Positions 37,842 to 48,023 of a stretch of 64,000 nucleotides of DNA are shown piece by piece. Origin of the DNA: Halobellus sp. LT62 (GTDB taxonomy: Archaea > Halobacteriota > Halobacteria > Halobacteriales > Haloferacaceae); contig NZ_JAYEZO010000002.1 of assembly GCF_037031285.1 (NCBI RefSeq), positions 372,001 to 436,000 on the forward strand. The letters run 5' to 3'. The position numbers were made by a program, and so were the translations under genes. A model generated the notes under the pieces. The model saw only the letters and a program-made list of their open reading frames with translations. It had not been told where the DNA came from and made no database searches. Within the stretch, counting starts at the first letter, position 1; each line of letters starts with the position of its first letter.

Positions 37842-38950
37842 CACGTCCGTCCCTCCTCGCCGCTCGTCGCGGTCCCTCCGCCGCTCGTCACGCTACCTTC
37901 CATCTGCGCCGACGAGTCCGCGCGGTCCGTCACGATCCCTTCGAAGTCGCGAGCGCGCCCGTCGAACCGGACCGCGACAGACTCGTCGTCGGCGAGGATC
38001 CGCACGTCGACCGAGGCCGTCTCCGCTGTCCCGCCCTTCGCGACGGCGAGGTGTTCGAGTAGCGGTCGCGTCCGTCCCGGTGACGCCTCGACGCGGCCGG
38101 ACGGCGTCGCCAGTGCGACCGCCGCGCCGTCGTTGACGAGCGCCAGACACACCGTCGCGGCGGCCGTCGCCATCGCGTCGGTGGGTGTGACTGCAGATGT
38201 GGCCGCGGAGTGACCGACCGCGTCGTTCGATTTCGACGCCGTCTCCGCGGCGACCGTTACCGTCTCGAACTCCGCGTCGCTGGCGAACTCACGGACGACG
38301 AGTTCGCTCCGCTTCGCCGATGACTTCCAGTGTACGTCTCGAAGCGAGTCGCCACTGACGTACTCTCGAAGCGTATCGAACTCGTCTCGTCCGCCGGGCC
38401 GCCGGGTTCGTGCCACCGTCGTTAGCTCGCCACGGATTGCCTCCGGCAGTGATCGAACCGACGGGTACACCGCGACGGTATCTCGGACGTCGATCTCGTA
38501 CGTCCGCCTGAGGAGTCCGAGAACGTCGGTGACGACGACCGACGCGGGGCCGATCTCGTGTCGCCCGCGTCGCCGCCGCACGATCTCGTAGGTGATCGCG
38601 TCGCCGTCGGTCGTCGCGTCCACGACCGCCGTCGACTCGCTGCCACCCGTCTCGCTCTCAATCCCTGATGGCAGCCGGTCTCGAACCGTGATCGGGTACG
38701 GTCTCGACGCCGACAGGTGCACTTCGACCGTACCGATCGTTCCGGGTTCGTCCGGGGACGGCAGTCGCCGTTGGAACTCCGGGGGTTGCGTGCGCCAGAC
38801 CTGCACCACTCCGGCGAGGAGGGCGACCGCTGCCGGGAGGACGACGGCGTCGAGCGTTCGCGGACCAAAGAGCGCCCCGGCCGCGAACGCCCCGATCGCG
38901 ACGCCGAGGACGGCGTACCCGCGCCGCGTCGGTCGGATGGCCGGAGTCAT
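37841..38950 (-). CDS. DUF58 domain-containing protein
   Basis: A 369-residue protein with two N-terminal membrane helices (about 12-50) and a DUF58 region near 200-240 (GRDEFDTLREYVSGDSLRDVHWKSSAKRSELVVREF, here REYVSGDSLRDVHWKSSAKR is the signature). The DUF58 family usually carries a VWA-like fold and works with a MoxR ATPase. The start MTPAIRPTRRGYAVLG was chosen because an upstream in-frame ATG only adds an Arg/Ser-rich stretch overlapping moxR. It ends by overlapping the GTG of the transglutaminase gene. Confidence 0.88.
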   Translation of the reverse strand: MTPAIRPTRRGYAVLGVAIGAFAAGALFGPRTLDAVVLPAAVALLAGVVQVWRTQPPEFQRRLPSPDEPGTIGTVEVHLSASRPYPITVRDRLPSGIESETGGSESTAVVDATTDGDAITYEIVRRRRGRHEIGPASVVVTDVLGLLRRTYEIDVRDTVAVYPSVRSLPEAIRGELTTVARTRRPGGRDEFDTLREYVSGDSLRDVHWKSSAKRSELVVREFASDAEFETVTVAAETASKSNDAVGHSAATSAVTPTDAMATAAATVCLALVNDGAAVALATPSGRVEASPGRTRPLLEHLAVAKGGTAETASVDVRILADDESVAVRFDGRARDFEGIVTDRADSSAQMEGSVTSGGGTATSGEEGRT

Positions 38951-38972
38951 CGGCGTCCGTCGGCGCGCCGCA

Positions 38973-39947
38973 TCACTCCACGGGCACCTCCGCCAACGCG
39001 CGCTCGACGATCGCCGCGCCGTCGGCATCCGTGTCGGTTCGGATGCGGTGACTCAACACCGTCGGGGCCTCGGTCTGGACGTCGTCGGGGGTGACGTACC
39101 CGCGCTCCTCGAAGACCGCCCGCGCTTGGGCGGCCCGGAGAAGGGCGATCGATCCGCGCGGACTCACGCCCAGTCGGGCGTGTTCTCGCGTGTATCCGGC
39201 CAACCGTGACACGTACGCTCGAACGGGTTCGCGGACGGTGGTCCGAGAGACGGTTTCGCGTGCGCGCTTGACGTCCCCGACGGTTGCGACGGAGTCGAGC
39301 GATTCGATCGGGTGTTCGCCGGCGACGCGCCCGAGCAACGTCGTCTCCTCGTCTTCGGTGGGGTAGCCGAGCCGGATCTTCTTCGTGAACCGGTCGATCT
39401 CCGCGACCGGGAGTTCGTACGTCCGACCGGGTTCGACGTCGTTCTGCGTGGCGATCACGGTGAAGGGGTCGGGGACGGCGTGCGTCGCGCCGTCGACGGT
39501 CACCTGCTGCTCGGCCATCACCTCCAAGAGCGCCGCCTGCGTCTTCGGCGGCGCGCGGTTGATCTCGTCGCCGAGGACGACGTTCGCGAACACGGGGCCG
39601 GGCTGGAACTCGAACTCCCGGGTCTTCTCGTTGAACACGCTCACGCCGGTCACGTCCGACGGGAGAAGATCCGGAGTGAACTGGACGCGGTTGAACGAGC
39701 ACTCGAGCGACGTCGCCACCGCGCGCGCGAGCATCGTCTTTCCGACGCCCGGGACGTCTTCCAGCAGGAGATTCCCCCGCGCGAAGACCGTCACGAGGAT
39801 GTGTTCGATCGCGTCGCGGTGCCCGACGATGACGCGCTCGACGTTGTCGACGATCCGCTCGGTCAGTTCCGCCGCGTCATCGATGTCGAGCGGACCGGGC
39901 GACGACTCCGTCGGCGTCGACTCCGAGATAGCGTCTGCATCTGTCAT
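38973..39947 (-). CDS. moxR: MoxR family AAA ATPase
   Basis: A 324-residue AAA+ chaperone-like ATPase. Walker A is EDVPGVGKTMLARA (about residue 78). Walker B is LGDEINRAPPKTQAALLEVM. VIATQNDVEPGRTYELPVAEIDRF follows as sensor 1. The C-terminal helical lid includes SPRGSIALLRAAQARA. It typically folds or activates the partner DUF58/VWA protein encoded 22 bp downstream. It is the first gene of the operon and divergent from mutS across a 196-bp spacer. Confidence 0.93.
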   Translation of the reverse strand: MTDADAISESTPTESSPGPLDIDDAAELTERIVDNVERVIVGHRDAIEHILVTVFARGNLLLEDVPGVGKTMLARAVATSLECSFNRVQFTPDLLPSDVTGVSVFNEKTREFEFQPGPVFANVVLGDEINRAPPKTQAALLEVMAEQQVTVDGATHAVPDPFTVIATQNDVEPGRTYELPVAEIDRFTKKIRLGYPTEDEETTLLGRVAGEHPIESLDSVATVGDVKRARETVSRTTVREPVRAYVSRLAGYTREHARLGVSPRGSIALLRAAQARAVFEERGYVTPDDVQTEAPTVLSHRIRTDTDADGAAIVERALAEVPVE

Positions 39948-40113
39948 AGCTGGGAACCAGTGTGCGCGAGTCGGAGTCTCCGATCACTACTACGCCCCCG
40001 CTCGCGCTCTCACCGGGCTATAGCTTCCGCGTCCACGTAACTCTGCTGGGCACCCGGCCGACGTCGGGGCTGATCAGCCGGCCGGCGTTCAGCGCGATCG
40101 CGTTTCCAGTCCG

Positions 40114-40120
40114 CTTTTGG
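40114..40120 (+). promoter_or_regulatory. Weak TATA-like element of mutS
   Basis: The sequence cttttgg is centred about 27 nt before the chosen mutS ATG. It is GC-flanked and only moderately convincing, but it supports this start over an ATG nine codons upstream. Confidence 0.35.
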
Positions 40121-40143
40121 TCCTCGGCGGCCGTCCGGTAGGT

Positions 40144-43100
40144 ATGGAACGGGCGGAGTCCGAGACGGACGACGAGACGGGGGCGCGCGTCGGCACCGGC
40201 GATACGGACGAGGACGTCGATCCCGACGACGACGCTTCGACGCCCGGCGCGGCTGACGAGTCCGAGCACCGGTCCGAACGCGTCGAAGACGCCGACGACG
40301 CGGGACTCCGTCCCGAGGGCCCCCCGGAGAAGATGCTCGATCGCCGCGAGGAGCTCACGCCGATGCTCTCGCAGTATCTCGATCTCTGTGAGCGCCATCC
40401 GGACGCGATCGTGCTCTTTCAAGTCGGCGACTTCTACGAGGCCTTTTGCGAGGCCGCCGAGACCGTCGCGCGCGTCTGTGAGGTCACGCTCACCCAGCGC
40501 GAGGACTCGACCGGGACCTATCCAATGGCTGGCGTCCCGATCGACAACGCGGCGTCGTACCTCCAGTCGCTGCTCGACGCGGAGTTCCGCGTCGCCGTCG
40601 CCGATCAGGTCGAAGACGCCGAGGAGGCGACCGGGCTGGTCGATCGCGCCGTCACGAACGTCGTCACGCCGGGCACCGTCGTCGACGACGAACTGCTCGA
40701 CCGCGCGAGCGCGACGTACCTCGGGGCGCTCGTCGGCGACGGTGCGGGTGGGGAACCCACCGCAGGCGACGAACGGGCCGCGCTCGCGACGCTCGATGTC
40801 TCGACGGGCGAGTGTCAGGTGACGAGCGCCCCCGGCGACCGGATCCGCGACGAACTCGAACGGCTCGCCCCCGCCGAGTTGCTCGCCGCCCCCGACACCG
40901 ACCTCGACGTCGAGACCGTCGGATTCGAGACGATGACGACTGAACACGAATCGGCCTCGTTCGACCTCGAAACCGCCGAAGAAACGCTCTCGGGCTACCT
41001 CGCGGAGCCGGCGGCCGTGCTCGATTCGCCCGCCGAGCGCCGCGCGATCGGCGCGCTTCTCTCCTACGCCGAGTACACGCAGGGCGACGACGGCGCGCTC
41101 TCGTACGTCTCCCGCGTCCGGCGCTACGACCTCCGCCGGTCGCTCCGCCTCGACGCGACCGCGATGCGAAGTCTAGAACTGTTCGACTCGCGGCACCCCG
41201 GCCGCGGCGAGACGCTGCTTGGGACGGTCGATCACACCGCCTGCGCGCTCGGTCGCCGGAAGCTGGAGGCGTGGCTCCGCCGGCCGCTCGTCGACCGCGA
41301 GCGGATCGAGCGTCGCCACGACGCCGTCGGGGAGCTGCTCGACCGACCGCTCGTCCGCGAGACGCTCTCTGAGCACCTCGAAGACGTCTACGACCTCGAA
41401 CGGCTGGCCGCGCGGGTCGCCAGAGAGCGCGCGAACGCCCGTGACCTCCGTTCGCTGCAGACGACGCTCGCCGTCGTCCCCGACGTCGTCGACGCGCTCG
41501 CCGACGCTGATTCGGCGGCCCTCCGCGACCTCCGCGACTCGCTGGACGAACTCGCTGACGTCCGGGGATTGATCGACCGGGCGATCGTCTCGGATCCGCC
41601 GCAGGAGATCACCGAGGGCGGCGTCATCCGATCCGGGTTCGACGACGAACTCGACGAGGTCCGCGAGACGGAGCGGGAGGGCCGCGAGTGGGTCTCATCA
41701 TTAGAGGCCCGCGAGCGCGAACGAACCGGTATCGACTCTCTCGAAGTGGGATACAACCAGGTCCACGGCTACTACATCGAGGTGACGAACCCGAACCTCG
41801 ATCGCGTCCCCGACGACTACACCCGGCGACAGACGCTGAAGAACGCCGAGCGGTTTTACACGCCAGAACTAAAGCGCCGCGAGGACGAGATCCTCTCCGC
41901 CTCCGATCGCGCCGACTCGCTGGAGTACGAGATCTTCTGCGAGGTGCGCGCCACCGTCGCCGAGGAGACCGACCGCATCCAGTCGCTCGCGGACGCGCTC
42001 GCCCGGCTGGACGTCCTGACGTCGTTCGCCGCCGTCGCGGCGAGTAACCGGTACGTCCGCCCCGAGATGGGCGCGGAGACGCTCCGGATCGAGGAGGGGC
42101 GACACCCGGTCGTCGAGCGAACGCAGGATGAATTCGTCCCCAACGGGGTCGACTTCGGAGCGGGCCACGTCGCGGTCATCACCGGGCCGAACATGAGCGG
42201 GAAATCGACGTATATGCGGCAGGTCGCGCTCATCACGCTGCTCGCGCAGGCCGGCGGGTTCGTGCCCGCCAGCGACGCTGAACTCCCCGTTCTCGACAGC
42301 ATCTTCACGCGCGTCGGCGCGTCCGACGACATCGCCGGCGGCCAGTCGACGTTCATGCGCGAGATGGCGGAGCTGACCGAGATCCTCCACGACGCGACCG
42401 AAGACTCGCTGGTGCTCCTCGACGAGGTCGGCCGCGGCACCTCGACTGCCGACGGGCTCGCGATCGCCCGCGCGACGACGGAGTTCGTCCACGACGAGGT
42501 GGGCGCGACGACGCTCTTTGCGACTCACTACCACGACCTGACCGACCTCGCCGAGTCGCTGCCGAACGCGTTCAATCTGCACTTCACCGTGAGCAAGGAG
42601 GGCGACGCCACCCGCGGGGACGCAGCCGGGGGAAACGACGCTGGCGAGGCCGCGACCGACGCACCGGCCGCGTCGCGGTCGGGCCGGGATTCGGACGTGA
42701 CCTTCCTCCATCGCGTCGCCGAGGGACCTTCCTCCTCCTCGTACGGCATCGAAGTCGCAAAGCTCGCGGGCGTCCCGGACCGGGTCGTCGAACGGGCGAA
42801 CGAGTACCTGCGGGCGTCGGCAGCGCCCGACTCCCCCCAGCCGTCGCCGGAGGCCGGTTCTGATTCGCCGTCCGACCCATCCGACCCATCCGACCCATCC
42901 GAATCGGACAACCGAGGCGACACCCTCGCCGCCTTCGTGGAGGACCTCGAAGACGAGACGGCGCAGGCGAAACACGACGCGGAACGGGCCGACGGCGTCG
43001 ACGACGTCGACGTTCCGGCGACCGACCGATCGACCGACGACGACCACTTGACGGAGGCCGAACGGGCCACCCTCGAGGAACTCCGCGAGGTCGACGTGGC

Positions 43101-43164
43101 GCGGACGACGCCGCTCGAAGCGCTCAACACGCTGGAGGCCCTACGACGCAAACTGAATGAGTGA
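40144..43164 (+). CDS. mutS: DNA mismatch repair protein MutS
   Basis: A 1006-residue mismatch-recognition protein, longer than the usual 850-900. The first 60 residues are an acidic extension. The mismatch-contacting motif VGDFYEAF lies near residue 100. Connector, lever and clamp domains follow. The ATPase has [15 protein letters not shown] (Walker A, about 685), [16 protein letters not shown] and FATHYHDL. Inside and after the ATPase there are two low-complexity inserts: Ala/Gly/Asp-rich near 820-850, and a [12 protein letters not shown] run near 908-920. It overlaps mutL by 8 bp. Confidence 0.95.
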   Translation: MERAESETDDETGARVGTGDTDEDVDPDDDASTPGAADESEHRSERVEDADDAGLRPEGPPEKMLDRREELTPMLSQYLDLCERHPDAIVLFQVGDFYEAFCEAAETVARVCEVTLTQREDSTGTYPMAGVPIDNAASYLQSLLDAEFRVAVADQVEDAEEATGLVDRAVTNVVTPGTVVDDELLDRASATYLGALVGDGAGGEPTAGDERAALATLDVSTGECQVTSAPGDRIRDELERLAPAELLAAPDTDLDVETVGFETMTTEHESASFDLETAEETLSGYLAEPAAVLDSPAERRAIGALLSYAEYTQGDDGALSYVSRVRRYDLRRSLRLDATAMRSLELFDSRHPGRGETLLGTVDHTACALGRRKLEAWLRRPLVDRERIERRHDAVGELLDRPLVRETLSEHLEDVYDLERLAARVARERANARDLRSLQTTLAVVPDVVDALADADSAALRDLRDSLDELADVRGLIDRAIVSDPPQEITEGGVIRSGFDDELDEVRETEREGREWVSSLEARERERTGIDSLEVGYNQVHGYYIEVTNPNLDRVPDDYTRRQTLKNAERFYTPELKRREDEILSASDRADSLEYEIFCEVRATVAEETDRIQSLADALARLDVLTSFAAVAASNRYVRPEMGAETLRIEEGRHPVVERTQDEFVPNGVDFGAGHVAVITGPNMSGKSTYMRQVALITLLAQAGGFVPASDAELPVLDSIFTRVGASDDIAGGQSTFMREMAELTEILHDATEDSLVLLDEVGRGTSTADGLAIARATTEFVHDEVGATTLFATHYHDLTDLAESLPNAFNLHFTVSKEGDATRGDAAGGNDAGEAATDAPAASRSGRDSDVTFLHRVAEGPSSSSYGIEVAKLAGVPDRVVERANEYLRASAAPDSPQPSPEAGSDSPSDPSDPSDPSESDNRGDTLAAFVEDLEDETAQAKHDAERADGVDDVDVPATDRSTDDDHLTEAERATLEELREVDVARTTPLEALNTLEALRRKLNE
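42870..42899 (+). repeat. Tandem 9-bp repeats in mutS
   Basis: The unit tccgaccca is repeated three times and followed by a diverged copy (tccgaatcg), encoding SDP triplets. It lies in the linker before the C-terminal acidic region of MutS. Confidence 0.8.
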
Positions 43165-44860
43165 GACTCCGGGCTCGGCGTCCGACTCCGCACGCGTGCG
43201 ACGCCTCGACGAGGCGACGGTCGCGAGCGTCGCCGCCGGCGAGGTCGTCACCCGCCCGGCGGACGTCGTCGTCGAACTGGTCGAGAACGCGCTCGACGCG
43301 GGCGCGACGCGGGTGGATGTCGCGGTTGCGGGCGACGGTACCGAGCGAATCCGCGTCGGCGACGACGGCCGAGGTATGAGCCGCGCGGACGCCGAACTCG
43401 CGGTCGAGCGCCACACGACGAGCAAACTCGCGTCCGACGGATCGATCTCGGCGGTCGACACGCTCGGGTTCCGCGGCGAGGCGCTCGGAAGCGTCGCGAC
43501 GGTCGCCGACCTCGAACTCGTGACGAACGACGGCGGCCCGGAGGGGACGCGCGTCGTCGCCGACGGACCGCGCGCGGCGCGGGTCGAACCCGCGGGTCGC
43601 GCTCGCGGCACCACCGTCACCGTCCGCGACCTGTTCGCCGACACGCCCGCGCGCCGGGAGTCGCTCGGGACCGCGCGGACCGAGTTCGCCCGCGTGAGCG
43701 ACGCCGTCTCGCGGTACGCCCTCGTCCGCCCGGGCGTCGCGTTCGCGCTCTCGCACGACGAAACTGCGGTGTTCTCGACGCCCGGGACGGGCGAGTTCGA
43801 CGACGCGCTGCTCGGGGTCTACGACCGCGAGGTCGCCGCGCGCACCCTCGATTTCTATTCGACGCGGGCGCTGGACGCTGATCCCGATGCAGTGGCGGAA
43901 ACCCGCATCGAGGGGTCACTGGTCCAACCGTCGGTCACCCGCGCCCGCCGCGAGCACGTCTACGTCGCCGTCGACGGTCGGCCCGTCCGCAACGACCGCG
44001 TGGCGCGGGCGGTCGTCGACGGCTACGGCGACCTCCTGCCTGACGGACGGACACCGATTGCGGTGCTCTCGCTCGCACTTCCCGAGTCGTGGGCGGACCA
44101 CAACGTCCACCCCAGAAAACGAGAGGTGCGACTCCGGTCGGCCGATGCGGTCGCGAGCGCCGTCGAGGCCGCCGTTCACGACGCGCTGTCCACTGCCGAC
44201 CGCCGCCGGGCCGAGGAGCTGTCGATGGACCTCGGCGACTCCCTCGAACCGCTCTCCGGGTCCGACGCCGACTCGGCGTTCGAGGACGTCATCGTGATCG
44301 GGCAGTACCGCGGGCTGTACCTGCTCTGTGAGCTCGATGGCGACCTCCTGATCGTCGATCAGCACGCGGCGCACGAGCGAGTGAACTACGAGCGGCTCCG
44401 CGAGGCGGTCGACGGGGCGGTCCCGACTGCGGCCATCGACCCGCCCGAGAGCGTCTCGCTGACGCCCGCGCAGTACGCGACGGTCCAGTCCTCGCGCGGA
44501 GACCTCGACGCGCTCGGCTACGACTTCGAACCGTTCGGCGAGACGACGGTCCGCGTCCGTCGCGTGCCCGCGCCGATGGGTCGCGCCGCGGCACCTGAGA
44601 GCGTCCGCGACGCCGCGGACGCGCTCCGAAACGGCGAGTCGCCGGAGGATGGCCGCGAGGACCTCCTGAAGGACCTCGCGTGTCACCCCTCGCTGAAGGC
44701 GGGCGATGCGCTCGACGACGAGGAGGCCGCGGCGCTCGTCGACCGATTGGGAACGTGTGAGAACCCCTCCGCGTGCCCGCACGGCCGCCCGACGGTTCTC
44801 TCGGTCGAGGAGGCGACGCTGGTTCGGGGGTTCGGTCGGCGCGGGACGCGAATGGAGTGA
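43157..44860 (+). CDS. mutL: DNA mismatch repair protein MutL
   Basis: A 567-residue MutL. GHKL ATPase motifs are [24 protein letters not shown] and [13 protein letters not shown]. The C-terminal region contains [12 protein letters not shown], which fits the endonuclease signature DQHA-x2-E-x4-E, and [12 protein letters not shown] (CPHGRP motif) near the end. It is therefore predicted to nick DNA itself, as in organisms without MutH. The ATG overlaps the mutS stop by 8 bp. Confidence 0.95.
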   Translation: MSETPGSASDSARVRRLDEATVASVAAGEVVTRPADVVVELVENALDAGATRVDVAVAGDGTERIRVGDDGRGMSRADAELAVERHTTSKLASDGSISAVDTLGFRGEALGSVATVADLELVTNDGGPEGTRVVADGPRAARVEPAGRARGTTVTVRDLFADTPARRESLGTARTEFARVSDAVSRYALVRPGVAFALSHDETAVFSTPGTGEFDDALLGVYDREVAARTLDFYSTRALDADPDAVAETRIEGSLVQPSVTRARREHVYVAVDGRPVRNDRVARAVVDGYGDLLPDGRTPIAVLSLALPESWADHNVHPRKREVRLRSADAVASAVEAAVHDALSTADRRRAEELSMDLGDSLEPLSGSDADSAFEDVIVIGQYRGLYLLCELDGDLLIVDQHAAHERVNYERLREAVDGAVPTAAIDPPESVSLTPAQYATVQSSRGDLDALGYDFEPFGETTVRVRRVPAPMGRAAAPESVRDAADALRNGESPEDGREDLLKDLACHPSLKAGDALDDEEAAALVDRLGTCENPSACPHGRPTVLSVEEATLVRGFGRRGTRME

Positions 44861-44888
44861 ACGAGCTCGAAATCGGCGGGACGCCCGC

Positions 44889-45230
44889 CTACCACTCTTT
44901 GCAGTCGATGCAGACGTGCTCGTCGCCGTCGGACCAGAGCCGATCGACGACCCGCCCGCACGCGGCGCATTCGACGCCCTCGGGACTCCACCGGTACGTC
45001 GACGACGCCGGTTCGACGTCGAGCGCGTCGTCGACTTGTCCGTCGGTGTCGTCACGGTCGGGCTGACCGGCGGTGTCGCCGGCGTCGGCCTGAACGTCGC
45101 TGTCGTCTGCGTCAGCCTGAATACCGCTGTCACATTCTTCGGCCGTGTCAGCAGACTCGTCGGTGGACGTTTCGGTGGACTCGTCGGTGGAAGCCTCGGC
45201 GAACTCGTCCAGTGACCGATCCCGATCCAT
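44889..45230 (-). CDS. Small C-terminal zinc-ribbon protein (DUF7573-like)
   Basis: A 113-residue protein. It begins MDRDRSLDEFAEAS, continues with an extended Asp/Thr/Glu-rich low-complexity linker, and ends STYRWSPEGVECAACGRVVDRLWSDGDEHVCIDCKEW (key parts: CAACG and CIDCKEW). The two CxxC pairs should bind one zinc ion. I recall this N- and C-terminal pattern from haloarchaeal DUF7573 proteins, whose function is unknown. It converges on mutL with 28 bp between the stops and is divergent from the next gene. Confidence 0.75.
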   Translation of the reverse strand: MDRDRSLDEFAEASTDESTETSTDESADTAEECDSGIQADADDSDVQADAGDTAGQPDRDDTDGQVDDALDVEPASSTYRWSPEGVECAACGRVVDRLWSDGDEHVCIDCKEW

Positions 45231-45378
45231 ACGTCCGAGAAGTGACGGCAGCGGCTTAGCCGTGGCGACTTTTCGAGCCGAGGGCGCGACCTTCTTAGCC
45301 GAGTATGCGTCCCGCCGAGAGCGTCGCTCTCCGACGGCATTCCCGCACACACATATACGATGACTTCCAACGGTCAGT

Positions 45379-45609
45379 ATGGTCACGGTCATCGACTTCG
45401 TCGTGCAGTTGCTCACGAGTATCGTCGGCCTCGTCGACATCTTTCTCACGGACGTCGTCCTCGGCGTCGACCCCATCACCGCGATCTCGTTTCTGGTCGG
45501 TGCCGGGCTGACGACCTTCGCGGTCGGCTTCTTCGGCTACCTCGTGTTGGGTGCGCTGGTGAATCTACTGACGGGACTCGGATCGAGCGCACGCGAATCG
45601 ACGCACTAG
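45379..45609 (+). CDS. Small two-helix membrane protein
   Basis: A 76-residue hydrophobic protein with membrane segments at about 3-27 and 36-64. Charged residues are few (Asp at 6, 20, 25 and 32). The TATA-like acatatacga (45351-45360) is about 24 nt before the ATG, supporting expression and a leaderless mRNA. I cannot assign a family or role. It is divergent from the zinc-ribbon gene and convergent with cofE. Confidence 0.65.
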   Translation: MVTVIDFVVQLLTSIVGLVDIFLTDVVLGVDPITAISFLVGAGLTTFAVGFFGYLVLGALVNLLTGLGSSARESTH

Positions 45610-45636
45610 AGACGGTCGATCCACTGGGGAGACCGA

Positions 45637-46392
45637 TCAGCCGCGGTTCGACCACGCGCGGATCGCCCGCCGGACGACGTCGGTCTCGACCTCGCGGAAG
45701 TGGGCGTCGCTCTCGCCGTGGTCGCCCCACTCGAAGTCGCGGACGACGACGACCGGCGTGCCGTCGTCGCCCTCGCCGGCGAGGAGGTTCGCGGCCGCGG
45801 CGAGCTCGTCGGCAACGCTCTCGACGGTGATTCCGAGTTCGCGGCCGTCCCTGTCGGTTTCGCCGCGCCAGTCACGCCCGGGGGCGAGCCCTGCCCAGCC
45901 GATCGCGACGCCGCGTTGGCCGTGACGGAACGGCCGTCCGCACGTGTCGGTGACGACGACGCGGTCGGCGGGCAGGCCCTCGCGGATCCGCGCGGCGCTC
46001 TCGGAGGGGTGCTTCGGCAGCAACAGCAGGTCCGCGCTGGGGACGTTCGAGCGGTCGATTCCGGCGTTGACGCCGATGTGCCCGAATCTGGTCTCGGTGA
46101 GGAGAAACGGGTTTTCTACGAGCACCTCGACGCTCTCTTCGAGGACTGCTTGCACGAACCACGGCGGCGGCCCCTCGTCGGTCTCCGCCGCCCGATTCGA
46201 GACGATCTCGCGGGCCCGCGGTCCGGCCGGGAACTCCGAGCGGTCGGCGGCGCGTCCCTCCGCCTTCGAGACGACCGTCGAGGCGACGCAGACGACATCG
46301 TCGGGACGGAGATCGACGCGCTCGCGGATCAGCGCCGCGAGATCGTGTCCGGGGCGGATCTCCGGGAGGTCGGGGACGGCGAACAGCTCCAT
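45637..46392 (-). CDS. cofE: Coenzyme F420-0:L-glutamate ligase
   Basis: A 251-residue enzyme that adds gamma-linked glutamate to F420-0, in a GTP-dependent step of coenzyme F420 synthesis. Motifs: DLAALIRERVDLRPDDVVCVASTVVSKAEGR at the start (VVSKAEGR binds nucleotide/metal), FGHIGVNAGIDRSN, LPKHPSESAARIREGL and VVTDTCGRPFRHGQRGVAIGWAG. The start MELFAVPDLPEIRPG was chosen, because homologues begin at this segment. The frame upstream is Arg-rich. The gene stands alone. Confidence 0.94.
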   Translation of the reverse strand: MELFAVPDLPEIRPGHDLAALIRERVDLRPDDVVCVASTVVSKAEGRAADRSEFPAGPRAREIVSNRAAETDEGPPPWFVQAVLEESVEVLVENPFLLTETRFGHIGVNAGIDRSNVPSADLLLLPKHPSESAARIREGLPADRVVVTDTCGRPFRHGQRGVAIGWAGLAPGRDWRGETDRDGRELGITVESVADELAAAANLLAGEGDDGTPVVVVRDFEWGDHGESDAHFREVETDVVRRAIRAWSNRG

Positions 46393-46520
46393 AGCGGGGG
46401 CACTGCGCGCGCGGGCAAAAGCGGTCTGGTGCTGGACTCGCCTCCAGTGCTCGAGACCCCGACGAGCCCGCGTCGACCGCACCGAAACACCGTTTTCTCT
46501 CCCGCGCGAACGACGTCACG

Positions 46521-47837
46521 ATGGCGCACGTGGTGACCTGCTTCGTCCGCAACCGGGCGCAGATCCTGCTCGCTCGCCGGAGCGAGGCGGCCGGAACCTA
46601 CCGCGATCGGTGGGGCGGTGTGTCGGGCTACGTCGAAGGCGATCCCGCCGACGCCGAACGCGACGCGCGGCGCGAGCTCCGCGAGGAGGTCGGCCTAACG
46701 GACGCGGATCTCGAACTCGTCCGGAGCGGGGAGGCGCTCGTCGTCGACGACGACGGGCGGTCGTTCACCGTGCACCCGTTTCTCTTCGAGAGCGACACCC
46801 GAACACTGACCACCAACGAGGAGATCGCGGCCGTCGAGTGGGTCGATCCGATCACGATCCGAGACAGAGCGACGGTCCCGCGGCTCTGGGAGACGTGGCG
46901 GCGCGTCGCGCCGACCGTCGAGACGGTTCGCGGGGATCGAACCCACGGCTCGGCGTGGCTCTCGGCCCGCGCGCTCGAAGTGCTCCGGGACGTGGCCACC
47001 GAGGTTGCGAACACCGACGGGGACTGGCAGACGGTCGTCGCCGTCGCTCGCGACCTCCGCGACGCGCGCCCCGAGATGGCCGTCGTCGCCAACCGCGTGA
47101 ACCGCGTGCTCGCGGCGGCCGTTCGGGCGGACTCGACTGATCCTGATCCGGAGACCGTCGTCGACGCCGCTATCTCTGTGCTTTCCGACGCATTCGACGC
47201 CGACGCCGCGGCGGCGGCGACGGCCGCGGAGCGCCTGCGATGCGACGGGGCGGACTCGATCGCGACGATCTCGCGCTCGGGGACCGTCCGCGAGGCGCTC
47301 TCGTTGCTCGACCGCGCCGAACCGGGGCTCTCGGACCTCGTCGTCGCTGAGTCGCGTCCCGAACGCGAGGGCGTCGCGGTCGCCGAGTGGGCCGCCGCCG
47401 AGACCGACGCCGCGGTCACGCTGACGACGGAGGCAGCGCTCCCGACGGCCCTCGACACCCGCGACGTCGACGCCGTCCTCGTCGGCGCGGACTCGGTGCT
47501 CCCGAACGGCGACGCGGTGAACAAGACCGGGACACGCGTGCTCGCGCTCGCCGCGCGGGAGGTCGGCACCCCGCTCTACGCCGTCGCCGCGACGGACAAG
47601 GTGCTGGCGGCGTCGGCGGCGGCGGTGGAAGCGAGCGCGACGGCCCGTTCCGATATCGAGTCGCCGGCAGCGGCCGTGTACGACGGCGACGCCGACGTCG
47701 CCGTCCACGCGCCGACGTTCGAGTTGACGCCCGCGGCGCTCGTCGACGGCGTCGCGACCGAGGCGGGCCTGCTGGACGACGCTGCGGTTCGGGAGGTGGC
47801 AGAAGAACACGCCGCGACCGCCTCTTGGGACGAGTGA
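46521..47837 (+). CDS. Nudix hydrolase fused to eIF-2B alpha-like domain
   Basis: A 438-residue two-domain protein. Residues 1-135 form a Nudix hydrolase with a canonical Nudix box: GYVEGDPADAERDARRELREEVGL. Residues 145-438 match the eIF-2B alpha/ribose-1,5-bisphosphate isomerase superfamily. TISRSGTVREALSLL lies in the middle, and VLVGADSVLPNGDAVNKTGT, the sugar-phosphate-site signature, is near 335. The fusion suggests that a nucleotide-linked pyrophosphate is hydrolysed and the sugar phosphate product isomerised. That is inference. It is one continuous frame without a frameshift. Confidence 0.88.
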   Translation: MAHVVTCFVRNRAQILLARRSEAAGTYRDRWGGVSGYVEGDPADAERDARRELREEVGLTDADLELVRSGEALVVDDDGRSFTVHPFLFESDTRTLTTNEEIAAVEWVDPITIRDRATVPRLWETWRRVAPTVETVRGDRTHGSAWLSARALEVLRDVATEVANTDGDWQTVVAVARDLRDARPEMAVVANRVNRVLAAAVRADSTDPDPETVVDAAISVLSDAFDADAAAAATAAERLRCDGADSIATISRSGTVREALSLLDRAEPGLSDLVVAESRPEREGVAVAEWAAAETDAAVTLTTEAALPTALDTRDVDAVLVGADSVLPNGDAVNKTGTRVLALAAREVGTPLYAVAATDKVLAASAAAVEASATARSDIESPAAAVYDGDADVAVHAPTFELTPAALVDGVATEAGLLDDAAVREVAEEHAATASWDE

Positions 47838-47905
47838 GGCCGTCGATTCCGTCGTCCCAGCGCTCGAAGCGTGGGATACTTCACCCGTGCGGTCCCACTT
47901 TCAAT

Positions 47906-47971
47906 CGGTGGCGATGACGAGGGTTACCCCCACTCAGCCCCTTGTGATGACAGCTTTTCACCGAGCCACCG
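47906..47971 (+). ncRNA. Possible C/D box small RNA
   Basis: A terminal stem cggtggc/gccaccg (47906-47912 and 47965-47971) encloses box C-like gcgatga (47911-47917), D'-like ctca (47933-47936), C' gtgatga (47944-47950) and D-like ccga (47961-47964). The total size is about 54 nt from C to D. The C' box is perfect. D and D' deviate from ctga, and the stem overlaps box C. It lies between convergent genes. Confidence 0.22.
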
Positions 47972-48023
47972 TTACTGTCCGATGACGTGACGCGTCGGTC
48001 GATTCAATCGACGAACTTCAGCT

